From: Hymenobacter mucosus
GTDB lineage: Bacteria > Bacteroidota > Bacteroidia > Cytophagales > Hymenobacteraceae
Direction: 5' to 3'
Assembly: GCF_900188255.1 (NCBI RefSeq)
Contig: NZ_FZNS01000017.1
Span: 1 to 61,482, forward strand
DNA length: 61,482 nucleotides
Part shown: positions 35,751 to 44,235 of the stretch, in pieces
Numbering within the stretch: the stretch's first letter is position 1
Layout of the letters: the number at the start of each line of letters is the position of its first letter
Position numbers and translations under genes: made by a program
Notes under the pieces: generated by a model
What the model was told of the DNA's origin: nothing
What the model saw: the letters and a program-made list of their open reading frames with translations, nothing else
Database searches by the model: none

Positions 35751-36788
35751 ATGACTGTGTCAAGCCCCGCGTATGTTATTGTAATTGGTACCTCCGCTGG
35801 TGGTATGCCCGCCCTCGTGCGCTTGGTAGCTCAGTTGCCGGCGGGCTTGCCGGCGGCCGTGCTGGTTGTGCAGCACTTGTCCCCCGAATCGTCGGGCCAG
35901 CCCCTGGTGGAGCGTCTAAACCAGCATAGCGCCCTGGAGTGCAAGCTGGCTCAAGACAGAGAGCCACTGCGAGAAGGGGTGCTCTACCTAGCCCCCGCCG
36001 ACCGGCACCTGCTGGTGAAGGAACACCAACTGCTGGTAACGAAAGGCCCCCGCGAAAATAACTACCGCCCCGCCGCCGATGCCCTGTTTCGTTCGGCGGC
36101 CGTGGCCTACGGCCCCAACGTGGTGGGCGTAGTGCTTACCGGCTTGCTGCACGACGGCACCGCTGGTTTGGACTTCATTAAGCGCTGCGGTGGTACCGCC
36201 GTCGTGCAGGACCCCGTAGATGCTGAATTTTCCAGCATGCCCGAAAGCGCCTTGCGCAACGTGGCCGTCGATTATGTGCTGCCGTTGGATATGATGGGTA
36301 GAGTATTAGTTGAGTTAGTGGGTATGCCAACTTCACAAAAACCGGGTCTTGATTCCGTTCCCGAGGATCTGAAAATAGAAGCCGCTATTGCCGAGCGCAT
36401 TGTGGGCACTACGGAGGAAGTAGACAAGCTAGGCCACCCAGTGCCTCTCACCTGCCCTGACTGCGGGGGGGCGCTCTGGGAAATTAAGCACGGCAATGTG
36501 CTGCGCTACCGCTGCCACACGGGGCACGCTTTCACGGCCAATGCCCTGCTAGACAAGTCGCAGAAGTCTATGGAGGAAACCCTGTGGGTAGCTCTGCGCA
36601 TGATGGAGGAGCGTAAAAACCTGCTCAGCAGCATGGCTACCCATGGCAACAGCCAAGGGTGGAATACCCAACAGGCCCAGCGGCTGGAAGAAACCAAGCA
36701 GCACGTAAACCGCCTGCGCGAGTTTCTACTCAACGGCCAAGCCCACACCGGCCGTCCCGATGGTTCCCGGGAAGAAGAGGTAGCCTAA
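35751..36788 (+). CDS. CheB-type methylesterase with C-terminal extension
   Basis: A 345-residue protein. The N-terminal catalytic CheB domain carries Ser in VIGTSAGGMPAL, His in VVQHLSPES and Asp in LTGLLHDGTAG; it has no receiver domain. After residue 220 comes a short cysteine module LTCPDCGG...YRCHTGHAF that may bind zinc, then a helical tail. The ATG at 35751 (MTVSSPAYV) is used; an in-frame TTG at 35736 lies upstream. Divergently arranged with the CheB-CheR fusion. Such CheB proteins with a C-terminal CxxC module are common in Bacteroidota, with roles outside chemotaxis unresolved. Confidence 0.9.
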   Translation: MTVSSPAYVIVIGTSAGGMPALVRLVAQLPAGLPAAVLVVQHLSPESSGQPLVERLNQHSALECKLAQDREPLREGVLYLAPADRHLLVKEHQLLVTKGPRENNYRPAADALFRSAAVAYGPNVVGVVLTGLLHDGTAGLDFIKRCGGTAVVQDPVDAEFSSMPESALRNVAVDYVLPLDMMGRVLVELVGMPTSQKPGLDSVPEDLKIEAAIAERIVGTTEEVDKLGHPVPLTCPDCGGALWEIKHGNVLRYRCHTGHAFTANALLDKSQKSMEETLWVALRMMEERKNLLSSMATHGNSQGWNTQQAQRLEETKQHVNRLREFLLNGQAHTGRPDGSREEEVA

Positions 36789-36857
36789 ACTCAGGAAGCC
36801 CCTAGCCGGCTTAGCCCGCCCTACAACTTACCCTGGAAAAGCAGGTCTACGCGATAG

Positions 36858-37511
36858 TTATTTCACGAGGCCCTGCATGACGGCGTATTTGATGAGTGCG
36901 GCCGTGTTTTTTACCTGGGCTTTTTCGATGATGTTTTGCCGGTGGGTTTCAATAGTCCGTTTGCTGGTGAAGAGCTTGTCGGCTATTTGGTTGGTTGTTA
37001 GGCCCTCAGCAATCAGGCGCAGCACCTCTAGTTCGCGGCGCGAGAGGGGCGACTGTTGCTTGACGTCTTTCAGTGAGCCACCCCCCACGGTGAGGGCGTG
37101 CAGCTTGTGCAGCATATCCAAACCCAGCTCGGCGCTCAAGAATTGCCGCCCCGAGGCTACTGAGTGAATGGCAAAAAGCAATTCGTCGCGGCCCGCATTT
37201 TTGAGCACGAAGCCCATAGCGCCGGCTTCCAGCATCTGCATCACATACTGCTCGTTGTCGAGCATGGAGAGCACCAGCACCCGCACTTCCGGAAACTGCT
37301 GCTGAATGTGCACCGTGGCCTGCTGACCATCCATTTCGGGCATATTCACGTCGAGCACTACCACGTCGGCGGCCGTGGTTGCTAGTAGCTCCAGCAGCTC
37401 ACGGCCGTTGCCCGCCTCACCCACTACAGATAGCTCCTCCTGGCCCGAAAGCAGAGCCCGGACGCCGTCCCGGACGATAACGTGGTCATCAACAAGAATT
37501 ACTCGAATCAT
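36858..37511 (-). CDS. NarL/LuxR family response regulator
   Basis: A 217-residue two-domain protein. The receiver has the acidic pair in LVDDH, the phospho-acceptor Asp in VVLDVNMPEMDG (near residue 54) and Lys in VLKNAG. The C-terminal LuxR helix-turn-helix reads LSRRELEVLRLIAEGLTTNQ and continues IADKLFTSKRTIETHRQNI. The most likely partner is the HisKA_3 kinase at 29602-32385, because that kinase class pairs with this regulator class. It converges with the CheB gene, with 69 nt between stops. Confidence 0.92.
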   Translation of the reverse strand: MIRVILVDDHVIVRDGVRALLSGQEELSVVGEAGNGRELLELLATTAADVVVLDVNMPEMDGQQATVHIQQQFPEVRVLVLSMLDNEQYVMQMLEAGAMGFVLKNAGRDELLFAIHSVASGRQFLSAELGLDMLHKLHALTVGGGSLKDVKQQSPLSRRELEVLRLIAEGLTTNQIADKLFTSKRTIETHRQNIIEKAQVKNTAALIKYAVMQGLVK

Positions 37512-38163
37512 ATCTGGATGCTAGAAAAGGATATTTCTATTAAACGGCAGTTCGCCGAGTCAGGGACGAGTATTTTACGCTTTTTGCGGAGAATACCCAG
37601 TCTATTTTTAGTGGGTACGCGAATAGCTACCCGCCTACCTTGGCAGTAGCTTCCCTGCTGATACAAGCCAGTTCCGCATCAGCGTTTGCCCGTTGCGTTT
37701 CCTGTTGAAAAGATGTGCGTACTCTGAACCCGTTGCCTAGGAAAAAGCCTGCTACCTAAGGCCAGCTAGCAGGCAAAGGCGGTAAGAACTGGCAGTATTA
37801 GGCGCTTACTGGGCACTGCTCCGTGGCTTTTCGGTAGTTGCTGGCCGGTACATGTAGTTCTCCACTAGGAAGTACAGTCAGCCTAGGTGCAGGTATTGGC
37901 TCGTAGGTGCCCAAGCACCCATTGCCTAGGGCCACAGTGGCTCCGCTATAATCTGCCTTGGCTGTTTAGTTGATAGCCTCTTGCTAGCATTAGTTCTGCG
38001 CTAGTAAACAACCACAACGGGTAAGGCTTTGCGTGCTAGGTAGGTTAGAGCCTACGCCTTATCGTTGCGAGCCGAAGGGTAGGGGAGATGACCGACCTGC
38101 CTACAATAAGGCTCTGGCCGCTTGTGCCTACCTTGCCGGCTCAAATCTGCGTAGAACCTGCCC
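37512..38163. other. Intergenic region, about 650 nt
   Basis: The region lies between two divergently transcribed regulators and must hold both promoters. No gene was recognised. It contains a minus-strand intrinsic-terminator-like hairpin at 37742-37774 that has no annotated gene upstream of it. Confidence 0.4.
37742..37774 (-). terminator. Orphan hairpin with T run
   Basis: Stem GCCTGCTA/TAGCAGGC (37747-37754 and 37767-37774). On the minus strand it is followed by TTTTTCC. No minus-strand gene ends nearby, since the next gene to the right (38164) reads rightward. It might end an unannotated small RNA starting between 37775 and 38160, or limit antisense transcription. Confidence 0.5.
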
Positions 38164-38841
38164 ATGAAAATACTATTGGTTGAAGACGAGCCTAAGGTTG
38201 CTTCCTTTCTACACCAAGGACTCACGGAACAGCAGCACGTCGTGGACCTCGCCCCGGACGGACTGCTGGGGTTGCGTCTAGCCTTAGCGGGTCAGTACGA
38301 CTTAATTATCCTCGATACGCTGCTACCCGGCCTCAGCGGCCTTGATGTGTGCCGCCAGGTGCGGGCTCACGATGCGGGCGTGCCCATTCTGATGCTGACG
38401 GCCCTGGGCGAAACCGACGACAAAATCCGGGGCCTCGACGCTGGCGCCGACGATTACCTCGTCAAGCCCTTCGCTTTTCAGGAACTGTTGGCCCGCATTC
38501 GGGCGCTGGCCCGCCGCCGCCACGAAGCCCCCGCGGCCCAAGCCTTGCTGCGCCTCGCCGACCTTACCCTGGACCCCGCCAGCAAGCAGGTGCAGCGGGC
38601 GGGGCAGCTCATCCAGCTCACGGCCCGGGAGTTTGCCCTTCTAGAGTATCTGTTGCGCCACCAGGGGCGCGTCATCTCGCGGGTAGATATTCTGGAGCAC
38701 GTGTGGGAAACCAGCTTCGATACCGGCTCTAACGTTATCGACGTGTACATTAACTTCTTGCGTAAGAAAATAGATAAAGACTTCACGCCCAAGCTGATTC
38801 ATACTCTGGTAGGCATGGGCTACGTGATGAAGGAAGAGTAG
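38164..38841 (+). CDS. OmpR/PhoB family response regulator
   Basis: A 225-residue regulator. The receiver domain has the acidic pocket LVEDEPKV, phospho-acceptor Asp in LIILDTLLPGLSG (near residue 51) and Lys in DDYLVKPFAF (near 102). A winged-helix DNA-binding domain (about 130-223) includes LTAREFALLEYLLRHQGRVI and SNVIDVYINFLRKKID. It is followed 51 nt later by its kinase. Regulators of this class bind direct repeats spaced about 11 bp; such an array is found at 40329-40372, between the kinase and the next genes, so they are a plausible target. Confidence 0.94.
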   Translation: MKILLVEDEPKVASFLHQGLTEQQHVVDLAPDGLLGLRLALAGQYDLIILDTLLPGLSGLDVCRQVRAHDAGVPILMLTALGETDDKIRGLDAGADDYLVKPFAFQELLARIRALARRRHEAPAAQALLRLADLTLDPASKQVQRAGQLIQLTAREFALLEYLLRHQGRVISRVDILEHVWETSFDTGSNVIDVYINFLRKKIDKDFTPKLIHTLVGMGYVMKEE

Positions 38842-38892
38842 CCAGCCGCGCCCAAAGCCTGCTGTTTCCTACCTCGCACTTACTACCGCTCT

Positions 38893-40293
38893 ATGTCCAT
38901 CCGAATTCGCTTGGCACTGCAGTTTGCGGCCATCTTGGGGTTCACGCTGCTGCTGTTTTCCTTGGTGATTTACTTTTTCACCTACCACTCCCGGCGAGAG
39001 TACTTTACGGAAAGCCTCTTTGCGCGCGCCCGCATTGTGGCCCACGTGTACCTAGATGGCACCGACCGGGGCGACGAGGCCAGCCAGGCTTCCTACCGCC
39101 GCTACCTGCGCCAGTTTTACCGCACCCTGCCCGAGGAAGAAGTGCGCGTGTTCGACGCCCAAAACCGGGTAGTGTTTCGGGAGGGCCGAGTAGGGCAGAA
39201 GTCTGACCTTCAAAGCTTCTTGCAGGATGTGCGCAAGGATGGGCGCGAAGTAGTGCTGGAATCGGACTACCGCCAGACGGTAGGCTTGCTTTACCGCGAC
39301 GCTCACCGGGGCGACTTCGTAGTGGTAGCTTCTTCGGTAGATGCCGACAGCCGCCAGAAGCTCAACGAACTGCGTACCGTGCTCACCACGGGCCTGCTAG
39401 CTTCCTTTCTGATTGCGGGGGTAGGGGGGCTGTTCTTTGCCGGGCTGGCCTTGCGGCCCATGCAGCGCATTGTGCGCGAGGTAGACAGCATCTCCGCTTC
39501 CGACCTGCACCGTCGGCTTTCCCAAGGAGATGACCAGGATGAAGTGTCTCTGCTTACCCAACGCTTCAATAGCTTGCTCGACCGGCTGGAAACGGCTTTC
39601 GCCGGCCAGCGGACCTTTGTACGCGACGCCTCCCACGAGTTGCGTACCCCCCTCACCGTGCTCATTGGCCAGCTGGAAGTAGCCTTGCTGCAACAAGAGC
39701 GGAGCCCGGAAGAATACCGCAGCGTGCTGCAAAGTACCCTTGATGCGGCTCGCCTGCTCAAAGACCTCACCAACGGTCTGCTCCAGATTGCCCGCGCTTC
39801 CGACGACCCTTCCCAGGTGCCCCTTACCCTGGTGCGCCTAGATGAACTGCTCCTTCAGGCCCACGAGGAAGTGCTGCGCCGCCACCCTACCTCCCGCGTC
39901 GATCTGGACTTCCGAGAGCCAACTGGCCCGCCCCGGGCGGTAACGTACGGCGTGCGAGGCAACGAGGCCCTGCTGCTCTCCGCCTTCCTCAATGTGCTGG
40001 AAAACGCCTGTAAATTTTCGGAGGGCCGCTCTGCCCCAATTGTAGCCCTGCTTACTGCCCCCGCCGGGCGGGTGTGCCTGCAAGTGCGCGACCAGGGAGT
40101 TGGCATGAGTGAGGCCGACCGCCAGCAGGTTTTCGTGCCCTTTTTCCGCTCCGATGCGGTACGTAACGTTCCCGGTCACGGCATTGGCTTGCCACTTACT
40201 GCCAAGATAATGACCCTGCACGGAGGAGATGTACAAGTAGAAAGTGAATTAGGGAAAAGTACTACTGTTACGCTAATACTTCCGGCTGCATAA
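38893..40293 (+). CDS. Sensor histidine kinase (HAMP, HisKA)
   Basis: A 466-residue membrane sensor. Hydrophobic segment 1 (about 8-30, FAAILGFTLLLFSLVIYFF), a periplasmic domain of about 130 residues, segment 2 (about 160-183), a HAMP domain, then HisKA with the phospho-acceptor His in RDASHELRTPLTVL. The ATPase domain has NVLENACKFSEG, DQGVGMSEAD and GHGIGLPLTAKIM. It pairs with the regulator at 38164 as a classical two-component system. The periplasmic sensor domain is not identifiable by sight. Confidence 0.93.
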   Translation: MSIRIRLALQFAAILGFTLLLFSLVIYFFTYHSRREYFTESLFARARIVAHVYLDGTDRGDEASQASYRRYLRQFYRTLPEEEVRVFDAQNRVVFREGRVGQKSDLQSFLQDVRKDGREVVLESDYRQTVGLLYRDAHRGDFVVVASSVDADSRQKLNELRTVLTTGLLASFLIAGVGGLFFAGLALRPMQRIVREVDSISASDLHRRLSQGDDQDEVSLLTQRFNSLLDRLETAFAGQRTFVRDASHELRTPLTVLIGQLEVALLQQERSPEEYRSVLQSTLDAARLLKDLTNGLLQIARASDDPSQVPLTLVRLDELLLQAHEEVLRRHPTSRVDLDFREPTGPPRAVTYGVRGNEALLLSAFLNVLENACKFSEGRSAPIVALLTAPAGRVCLQVRDQGVGMSEADRQQVFVPFFRSDAVRNVPGHGIGLPLTAKIMTLHGGDVQVESELGKSTTVTLILPAA

Positions 40294-40328
40294 TGTTGAT
40301 TTACAAGTGATAAAGGGAAAGCAGTTAT

Positions 40329-40372
40329 TTTTAATTTACTTTTAATTCTCTTTTAACTCAGTATTAACGACG
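40329..40372 (+). promoter_or_regulatory. Four 11-bp direct repeats, candidate response-regulator site
   Basis: Four consecutive 11-bp units: TTTTAATTTAC, TTTTAATTCTC, TTTTAACTCAG and TATTAACGACG. TTAA falls at 40331, 40342, 40353 and 40364, exactly 11 bp apart. This is the geometry of PhoB/OmpR-type half-sites. It lies 68 nt before the ATG of the SulP-like gene and 35 nt after the kinase stop. Confidence 0.7.
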
Positions 40373-40440
40373 GGGAAATAGACTTGCAGTAAGTCTAGGA
40401 TGAACTCCTAGGTTTACTCCGCCCTCTCACTCCCCTCCTC

Positions 40441-41058
40441 ATGATTAAGACTGCATCGGTTCCGACTGTTCCGTCTGCTGGCCCGGTGGTTTCCGCCTCG
40501 TCTGGTGGCTACCGGCACATGTTAGGACACGGTATTCCGTCCGGACTAGGGTTGTCTCTGATGGTGCTGCCGCTGTGTCTAGGCATTTCTCTGGAATTGG
40601 GCGCACCGCTGCCGGTTTTTATCAGTGAGCTTATAGTGGCGTGGGGGAGTGGTGCGCCGCTAAACCTAATCAGCTCTGCGTCTGGTCTTGCGGTCATTAT
40701 GGGAGGTGCTATTCAGCAGTTGGGCACCTTCGAGGTAGTGCTGGCTGCTACGGTACTGGCTGGGGTATTGCAGTTGTTGTTAGGGGTAGCCCGCGCCGGT
40801 AGTGAAAGCGCCGCGGCACCTACGGCCGCACCCATCTACTTCAAGCTAGCTGAGCACGTCTTTTTCCCGAACAAAGTCAGCATCGGGAAAACTCTGAGCG
40901 AGGTGCCTGTCCACCCTCATACTATGATTGATGGCCCTGCCCCCTTCATCGACTATGATGCAGTAGAAACGATTGAAAATTTCCGCCTCTCTGCCCCAGA
41001 GCGCGGTATCAACTTGGAACTGCGCGCCATTCCGCAGCTACAAGTACTGGGGCACTAG
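40441..41058 (+). CDS. Shortened SulP-like protein (few transmembrane segments plus STAS-like tail)
   Basis: A 205-residue protein, well under half the roughly 500-plus of SulP anion transporters. Residues about 30-120 match the SulP N-terminus: GIPSGLGLSLMVLPLCLGIS, then LGAPL, SGLAVIMGGAIQQLGTFEV and VLAGVLQLLLGVARAG. The frame then continues through an Ala/Pro-rich linker straight into a C-terminal segment typical of the SulP STAS domain: FKLAEHVFFPNKVSIGKTL and PFIDYDAVETIENF. The remaining core of the transporter is missing but the reading frame is intact, so it may be a shortened functional protein rather than a broken gene. SulP-carbonic anhydrase pairs usually take up bicarbonate; the anhydrase follows here. 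Confidence 0.7.
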   Translation: MIKTASVPTVPSAGPVVSASSGGYRHMLGHGIPSGLGLSLMVLPLCLGISLELGAPLPVFISELIVAWGSGAPLNLISSASGLAVIMGGAIQQLGTFEVVLAATVLAGVLQLLLGVARAGSESAAAPTAAPIYFKLAEHVFFPNKVSIGKTLSEVPVHPHTMIDGPAPFIDYDAVETIENFRLSAPERGINLELRAIPQLQVLGH

Positions 41059-41163
41059 CCGCCGATGAGTGACGGTGTGTACGCAGAGGCTATCTGCAAA
41101 TAGCCTCTGCCTTGCCCGCTCTGTTTTGTCTCACAATCCACCCAACCACGCATAACAACACAC

Positions 41164-41940
41164 ATGAAAGGTATCGAGTCCATTCTAGAGAATAACCAGA
41201 AGTGGGTAGAAACTAAGCGGGCGGAAGACCCCGATTTCTTCAACCGTCTCGCTAATGGCCAGAAGCCTAAGTACCTGTTTATTGGGTGCTCTGACTCTCG
41301 GGTACCTGCTTCGGCTATTACCGGTACGGGCCCCGGCGAAATGTTCGTGCACCGCAACATCGCCAACCTAGTCATCAATACTGACTTTAACCTGCTCTCG
41401 GTGCTACAGTACGCTGTGGAAGTGCTCGGTGTAGAAGATATTATGGTAGTAGGTCACTACGGCTGTGGTGGGGTAGCTGCCGCAGCTGCCAACAAGCAGT
41501 ACGGACTGATTGACGGGTGGCTGACGAACATCCGCGACGTAATTCGGATGCACGAAATGGAGTTCCTGCGCATCAAGGATGAGGAAGTGCGCCTGCGTCG
41601 TCTTGTAGAGCTGAACGTGATTGAGCAGGTACGTAACCTGAGCAAAACCAGCATCATTCAAAACGCCCGCAAGGGGAGCAAGCCCCCACGCCTACACGGG
41701 CTAGTGTACGATATCAAGGAAGGCCTTCTAAAAGACTTAGAGGTAGAAGACAACCTAATTACTGAGTTGGAGCACATCTACGGCACCGAGGCTATGAGGC
41801 ACGCCGAGGAAGTACTGGAGGAGCAAGTAGGCCAGGAGCTATCCAAAGACCACGCTCCGTTGATGAACCCCCAAAACCAAGATCAGCAGAACAGCAAGAA
41901 TCATAAAGAACAAAAGAATTCGCTGTCGAAGGCTAACTAG
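41164..41940 (+). CDS. Beta-class carbonic anhydrase
   Basis: A 258-residue zinc enzyme interconverting CO2 and bicarbonate. Zinc ligands and the catalytic dyad are C42, D44 and R46 in CSDSR, and H98 and C101 in GHYGCGG. The C-terminal 40 residues are a polar Gln/Asn/Lys-rich tail not usual for the class. The gene follows the SulP-like gene by 105 nt, which suggests joint inorganic-carbon function and co-transcription. A terminator follows at 41998. Confidence 0.94.
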   Translation: MKGIESILENNQKWVETKRAEDPDFFNRLANGQKPKYLFIGCSDSRVPASAITGTGPGEMFVHRNIANLVINTDFNLLSVLQYAVEVLGVEDIMVVGHYGCGGVAAAAANKQYGLIDGWLTNIRDVIRMHEMEFLRIKDEEVRLRRLVELNVIEQVRNLSKTSIIQNARKGSKPPRLHGLVYDIKEGLLKDLEVEDNLITELEHIYGTEAMRHAEEVLEEQVGQELSKDHAPLMNPQNQDQQNSKNHKEQKNSLSKAN

Positions 41941-41997
41941 CCGCGCAGCTCAGCATCATCGGGCGTAGTCTGAGGGGAGTGCGCTTTCGATGTGTGG

Positions 41998-42031
41998 AAC
42001 CACCGTGCCCATTGGGAACGGTGGTTTTTTT
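41998..42031 (+). terminator. Intrinsic terminator after carbonic anhydrase
   Basis: Stem AACCACCGT/ACGGTGGTT (41998-42006 and 42018-42026), 11-nt loop, then seven T residues counted from 42025. Confidence 0.9.
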
Positions 42032-42166
42032 ATGACCAGTAGTTAAGGAAAAATGGAGCAGTAGTGTAGCCGTGTGCCGTGCCTAGGCTTGTACTACTAT
42101 GGCTGCCTGAACCTGCGGGCCTAGCTTCTGCGTATGCCTCAGCCTACTCACTTGCTGATTCTGCCC

Positions 42167-43111
42167 ATGAAGGCCATTTATTTTGAAGAGTACGGCTCTG
42201 CTGAGGTGCTCCGCTATGGCGAGCAACCTACTCCCACGCCAAAAGCAAACCAAATTTTGGTGCGGGTGCGCGCTAGCAGCGTCAACCCCGTCGATTGGAA
42301 AATTCGTCAGGGCGACTTGAAGCTTATTACGGGGTACAAGTTTCCAAAGATTCCGGGGCGTGATGTTGCCGGGGAGGTAGCCGCAGTAGGCGATAATGTG
42401 ACCCGCTTCCGCGTTGGTGACCGGGTGTACGGCATGCCCAATGATGGGGCTGGCAACGCCAATGCCGAGTACGCCTTGCTGGCAGAGTCCGTTGCAGCAT
42501 TCATTCCGGAGCGGCTGAGTTTTGAGGAAGCAGGTGCTGTACCGCTGGGCGCCCTTACTGCCCTACAAGGCCTGCACGACTACGGCCAAATTCTGTCTGG
42601 CGACCGAGTGCTCATTAATGGGGCTTCTGGTGGCGTGGGCACGTTTGCCGTACAAATAGCTAAGGCTTTAGGGGCCGGTGAAGTAACGGGCGTGTGCGGA
42701 CCCGCCAACGTGGAGTTGGTGCGTAGCCTAGGTGCCGACCGCGTTCTGAACCACCACGAGCACGACTTCACGCACGATGTGAGCCGCTACGACCTCATCT
42801 TTGATGCCGCTGGTAAAAGTAGCTTTACGGCCTGCCAAGAAGCACTACGTCGCAATGGCCGCTACGTGACCACTACTCCAGATCCGGCTGCCGTCGTGCT
42901 GGATAAGTTTGCCTCGGTCTTCTCGACTAAGTCCAGCTACGTGTTTATGGCTAAGGAGCGGGGCACCGATCTGGCCCTACTATCGGCGTGGCTACAAGCT
43001 GAAACCATTCGCCCTGTCATTGCCAAGACCTTCCCCTTATCGGCAACTGCCGATGCGCACCGCTTCAGCGAAGCGGGCGGGGTTGCCGGCAAAATAGTGC
43101 TTACTGTGTAG
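42167..43111 (+). CDS. Zinc-free alcohol dehydrogenase / quinone oxidoreductase
   Basis: A 314-residue MDR-superfamily reductase. The GroES-like domain has VRVRASSVNPVDWKIRQGD and PGRDVAGEVAAVG. The nucleotide-binding motif is VLINGASGGVGTFAVQIAK (AxxGxxG). No zinc ligands are present, as in quinone oxidoreductases and enone reductases. The ATG at 42167 (MKAIYFEEYGSAEVL) is the canonical start; an upstream ATG at 42134 is in frame but less likely. Substrate unknown, NADPH preferred in most relatives. Confidence 0.88.
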   Translation: MKAIYFEEYGSAEVLRYGEQPTPTPKANQILVRVRASSVNPVDWKIRQGDLKLITGYKFPKIPGRDVAGEVAAVGDNVTRFRVGDRVYGMPNDGAGNANAEYALLAESVAAFIPERLSFEEAGAVPLGALTALQGLHDYGQILSGDRVLINGASGGVGTFAVQIAKALGAGEVTGVCGPANVELVRSLGADRVLNHHEHDFTHDVSRYDLIFDAAGKSSFTACQEALRRNGRYVTTTPDPAAVVLDKFASVFSTKSSYVFMAKERGTDLALLSAWLQAETIRPVIAKTFPLSATADAHRFSEAGGVAGKIVLTV

Positions 43112-43120
43112 GAAGCCTGG

Positions 43121-43174
43121 GTAGCTCACGAGTAGATAAGTAGTCCCTGAGGGCATTATCTTCCCGTGGGCTAC
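43121..43174. terminator. Long hairpin between converging genes
   Basis: Outer arms GTAGCTCACG (43121-43130) and CGTGGGCTAC (43165-43174), pairing with one G-U, and inner arms AGATAA/TTATCT (43134-43139 and 43156-43161). It fills the gap between the reductase stop and the minus-strand EamA stop and probably separates the converging transcripts. Confidence 0.65.
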
Positions 43175-43603
43175 TTACTCGGCTGGCTTGGTAAAGGCAA
43201 TTAGTATAGCGCCGCCGGCCATCATAGCTGCTCCCACCACTACCTGCCAGGTTATCTTTTCTTTCAGAAAGAAGGTCGCCAGCAGAATAGAGAACACCAG
43301 AGAAATTTTGTCGAATGACGAAGTACGGGAGGCTTGGCCCATTTTCAGGGCTTGGAAGGAAAACAAGGAAGAGAAACACGTGATAATACCCGCTGCAATC
43401 AGGAAGAGCCATGTGCGGCGGTCAATTTGCGTGACTTGCCCTAGGTGCCCCTGCCAGGCTACTACTCCCCAGGCTACTCCCACAATCAGGATGGACTGAA
43501 TTGCAAAGGCTACGCTTGATTCGACATTCTTAATTCCCAGTTTGGAAAGAGTGACGACTACTGCTGCCGACAGCGCGGCCAGCAACGAAAAAACTACCCA
43601 CAT
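43175..43603 (-). CDS. Half-size EamA/DMT transporter, paralogue
   Basis: A 142-residue membrane protein with about five hydrophobic segments, one EamA unit. It aligns with the protein at 27484-27900: both begin MW, contain KLGIK-VES or KIGIKGVDS near residue 25, FSFQALKMGQ or FYFRALQLGK in the middle, and KEKITWQVVVGA or GEQLTWQAGIGA near the end. It probably forms dimers in the inner membrane. Substrate unknown. The upstream region is AT-rich and long. Confidence 0.82.
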   Translation of the reverse strand: MWVVFSLLAALSAAVVVTLSKLGIKNVESSVAFAIQSILIVGVAWGVVAWQGHLGQVTQIDRRTWLFLIAAGIITCFSSLFSFQALKMGQASRTSSFDKISLVFSILLATFFLKEKITWQVVVGAAMMAGGAILIAFTKPAE

Positions 43604-44235
43604 ACTAACAGAAAATGCGTTGACTATCAGATACGCAAGTGCAGAAGGTTTAGCCGATATGTCATTTGGATTTTAACTGGTAGATTGAAAGTTATTTATA
43701 TAAGTCTCATTTTGAGACACCGCTAGTCGTTCTGTTCGTTTGATAGCACCCCATGCATGAATGATAAGGTATTATAATAAATATATAATATTGAATTTTA
43801 GACCTTTATGAGTAGATAAAATGGCTGCTCCTAGCTGCTAACTACCAACAGAAAGGCGTTTATACAGTCATGTTCCTCTGGAGAAGCCTCAAGCTGATAG
43901 TTCTGATAAAGAATCAATTGGCAATATTGCTACCATATAATATTTGTGCTAGTCTGATATATAAACAATCTTATAACACGGTACAATGCAAGGTGAGAAT
44001 AACTAATATTTCAGAGTGAACTAGCTGATAATAAATTTTTTGCGAAGCAACTGGAAAGGAATAGTTCTATTTAAGGCTCACAATCAGGGCACTAGCTTAA
44101 AAAATGTGGATAGCTGAACAGTAAAAAGAGGAGTAGTATATAACTATGGGAACTATATGTTGTATTATTAATTGTAGTTAATTAAAAAAACCGCAATATA
44201 TTGCCGTAAAATCCAATGTTTTAGTTGCAACCGGT
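43604..44235. other. AT-rich intergenic region
   Basis: About 630 nt far richer in A+T than the rest of the window, flanked by divergently transcribed genes. Apart from a short palindrome near 43704 (GTCTCATTTTGAGAC) there is no gene, terminator or repeat I can support. It may hold promoters for both neighbours or be inserted DNA. Confidence 0.45.
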
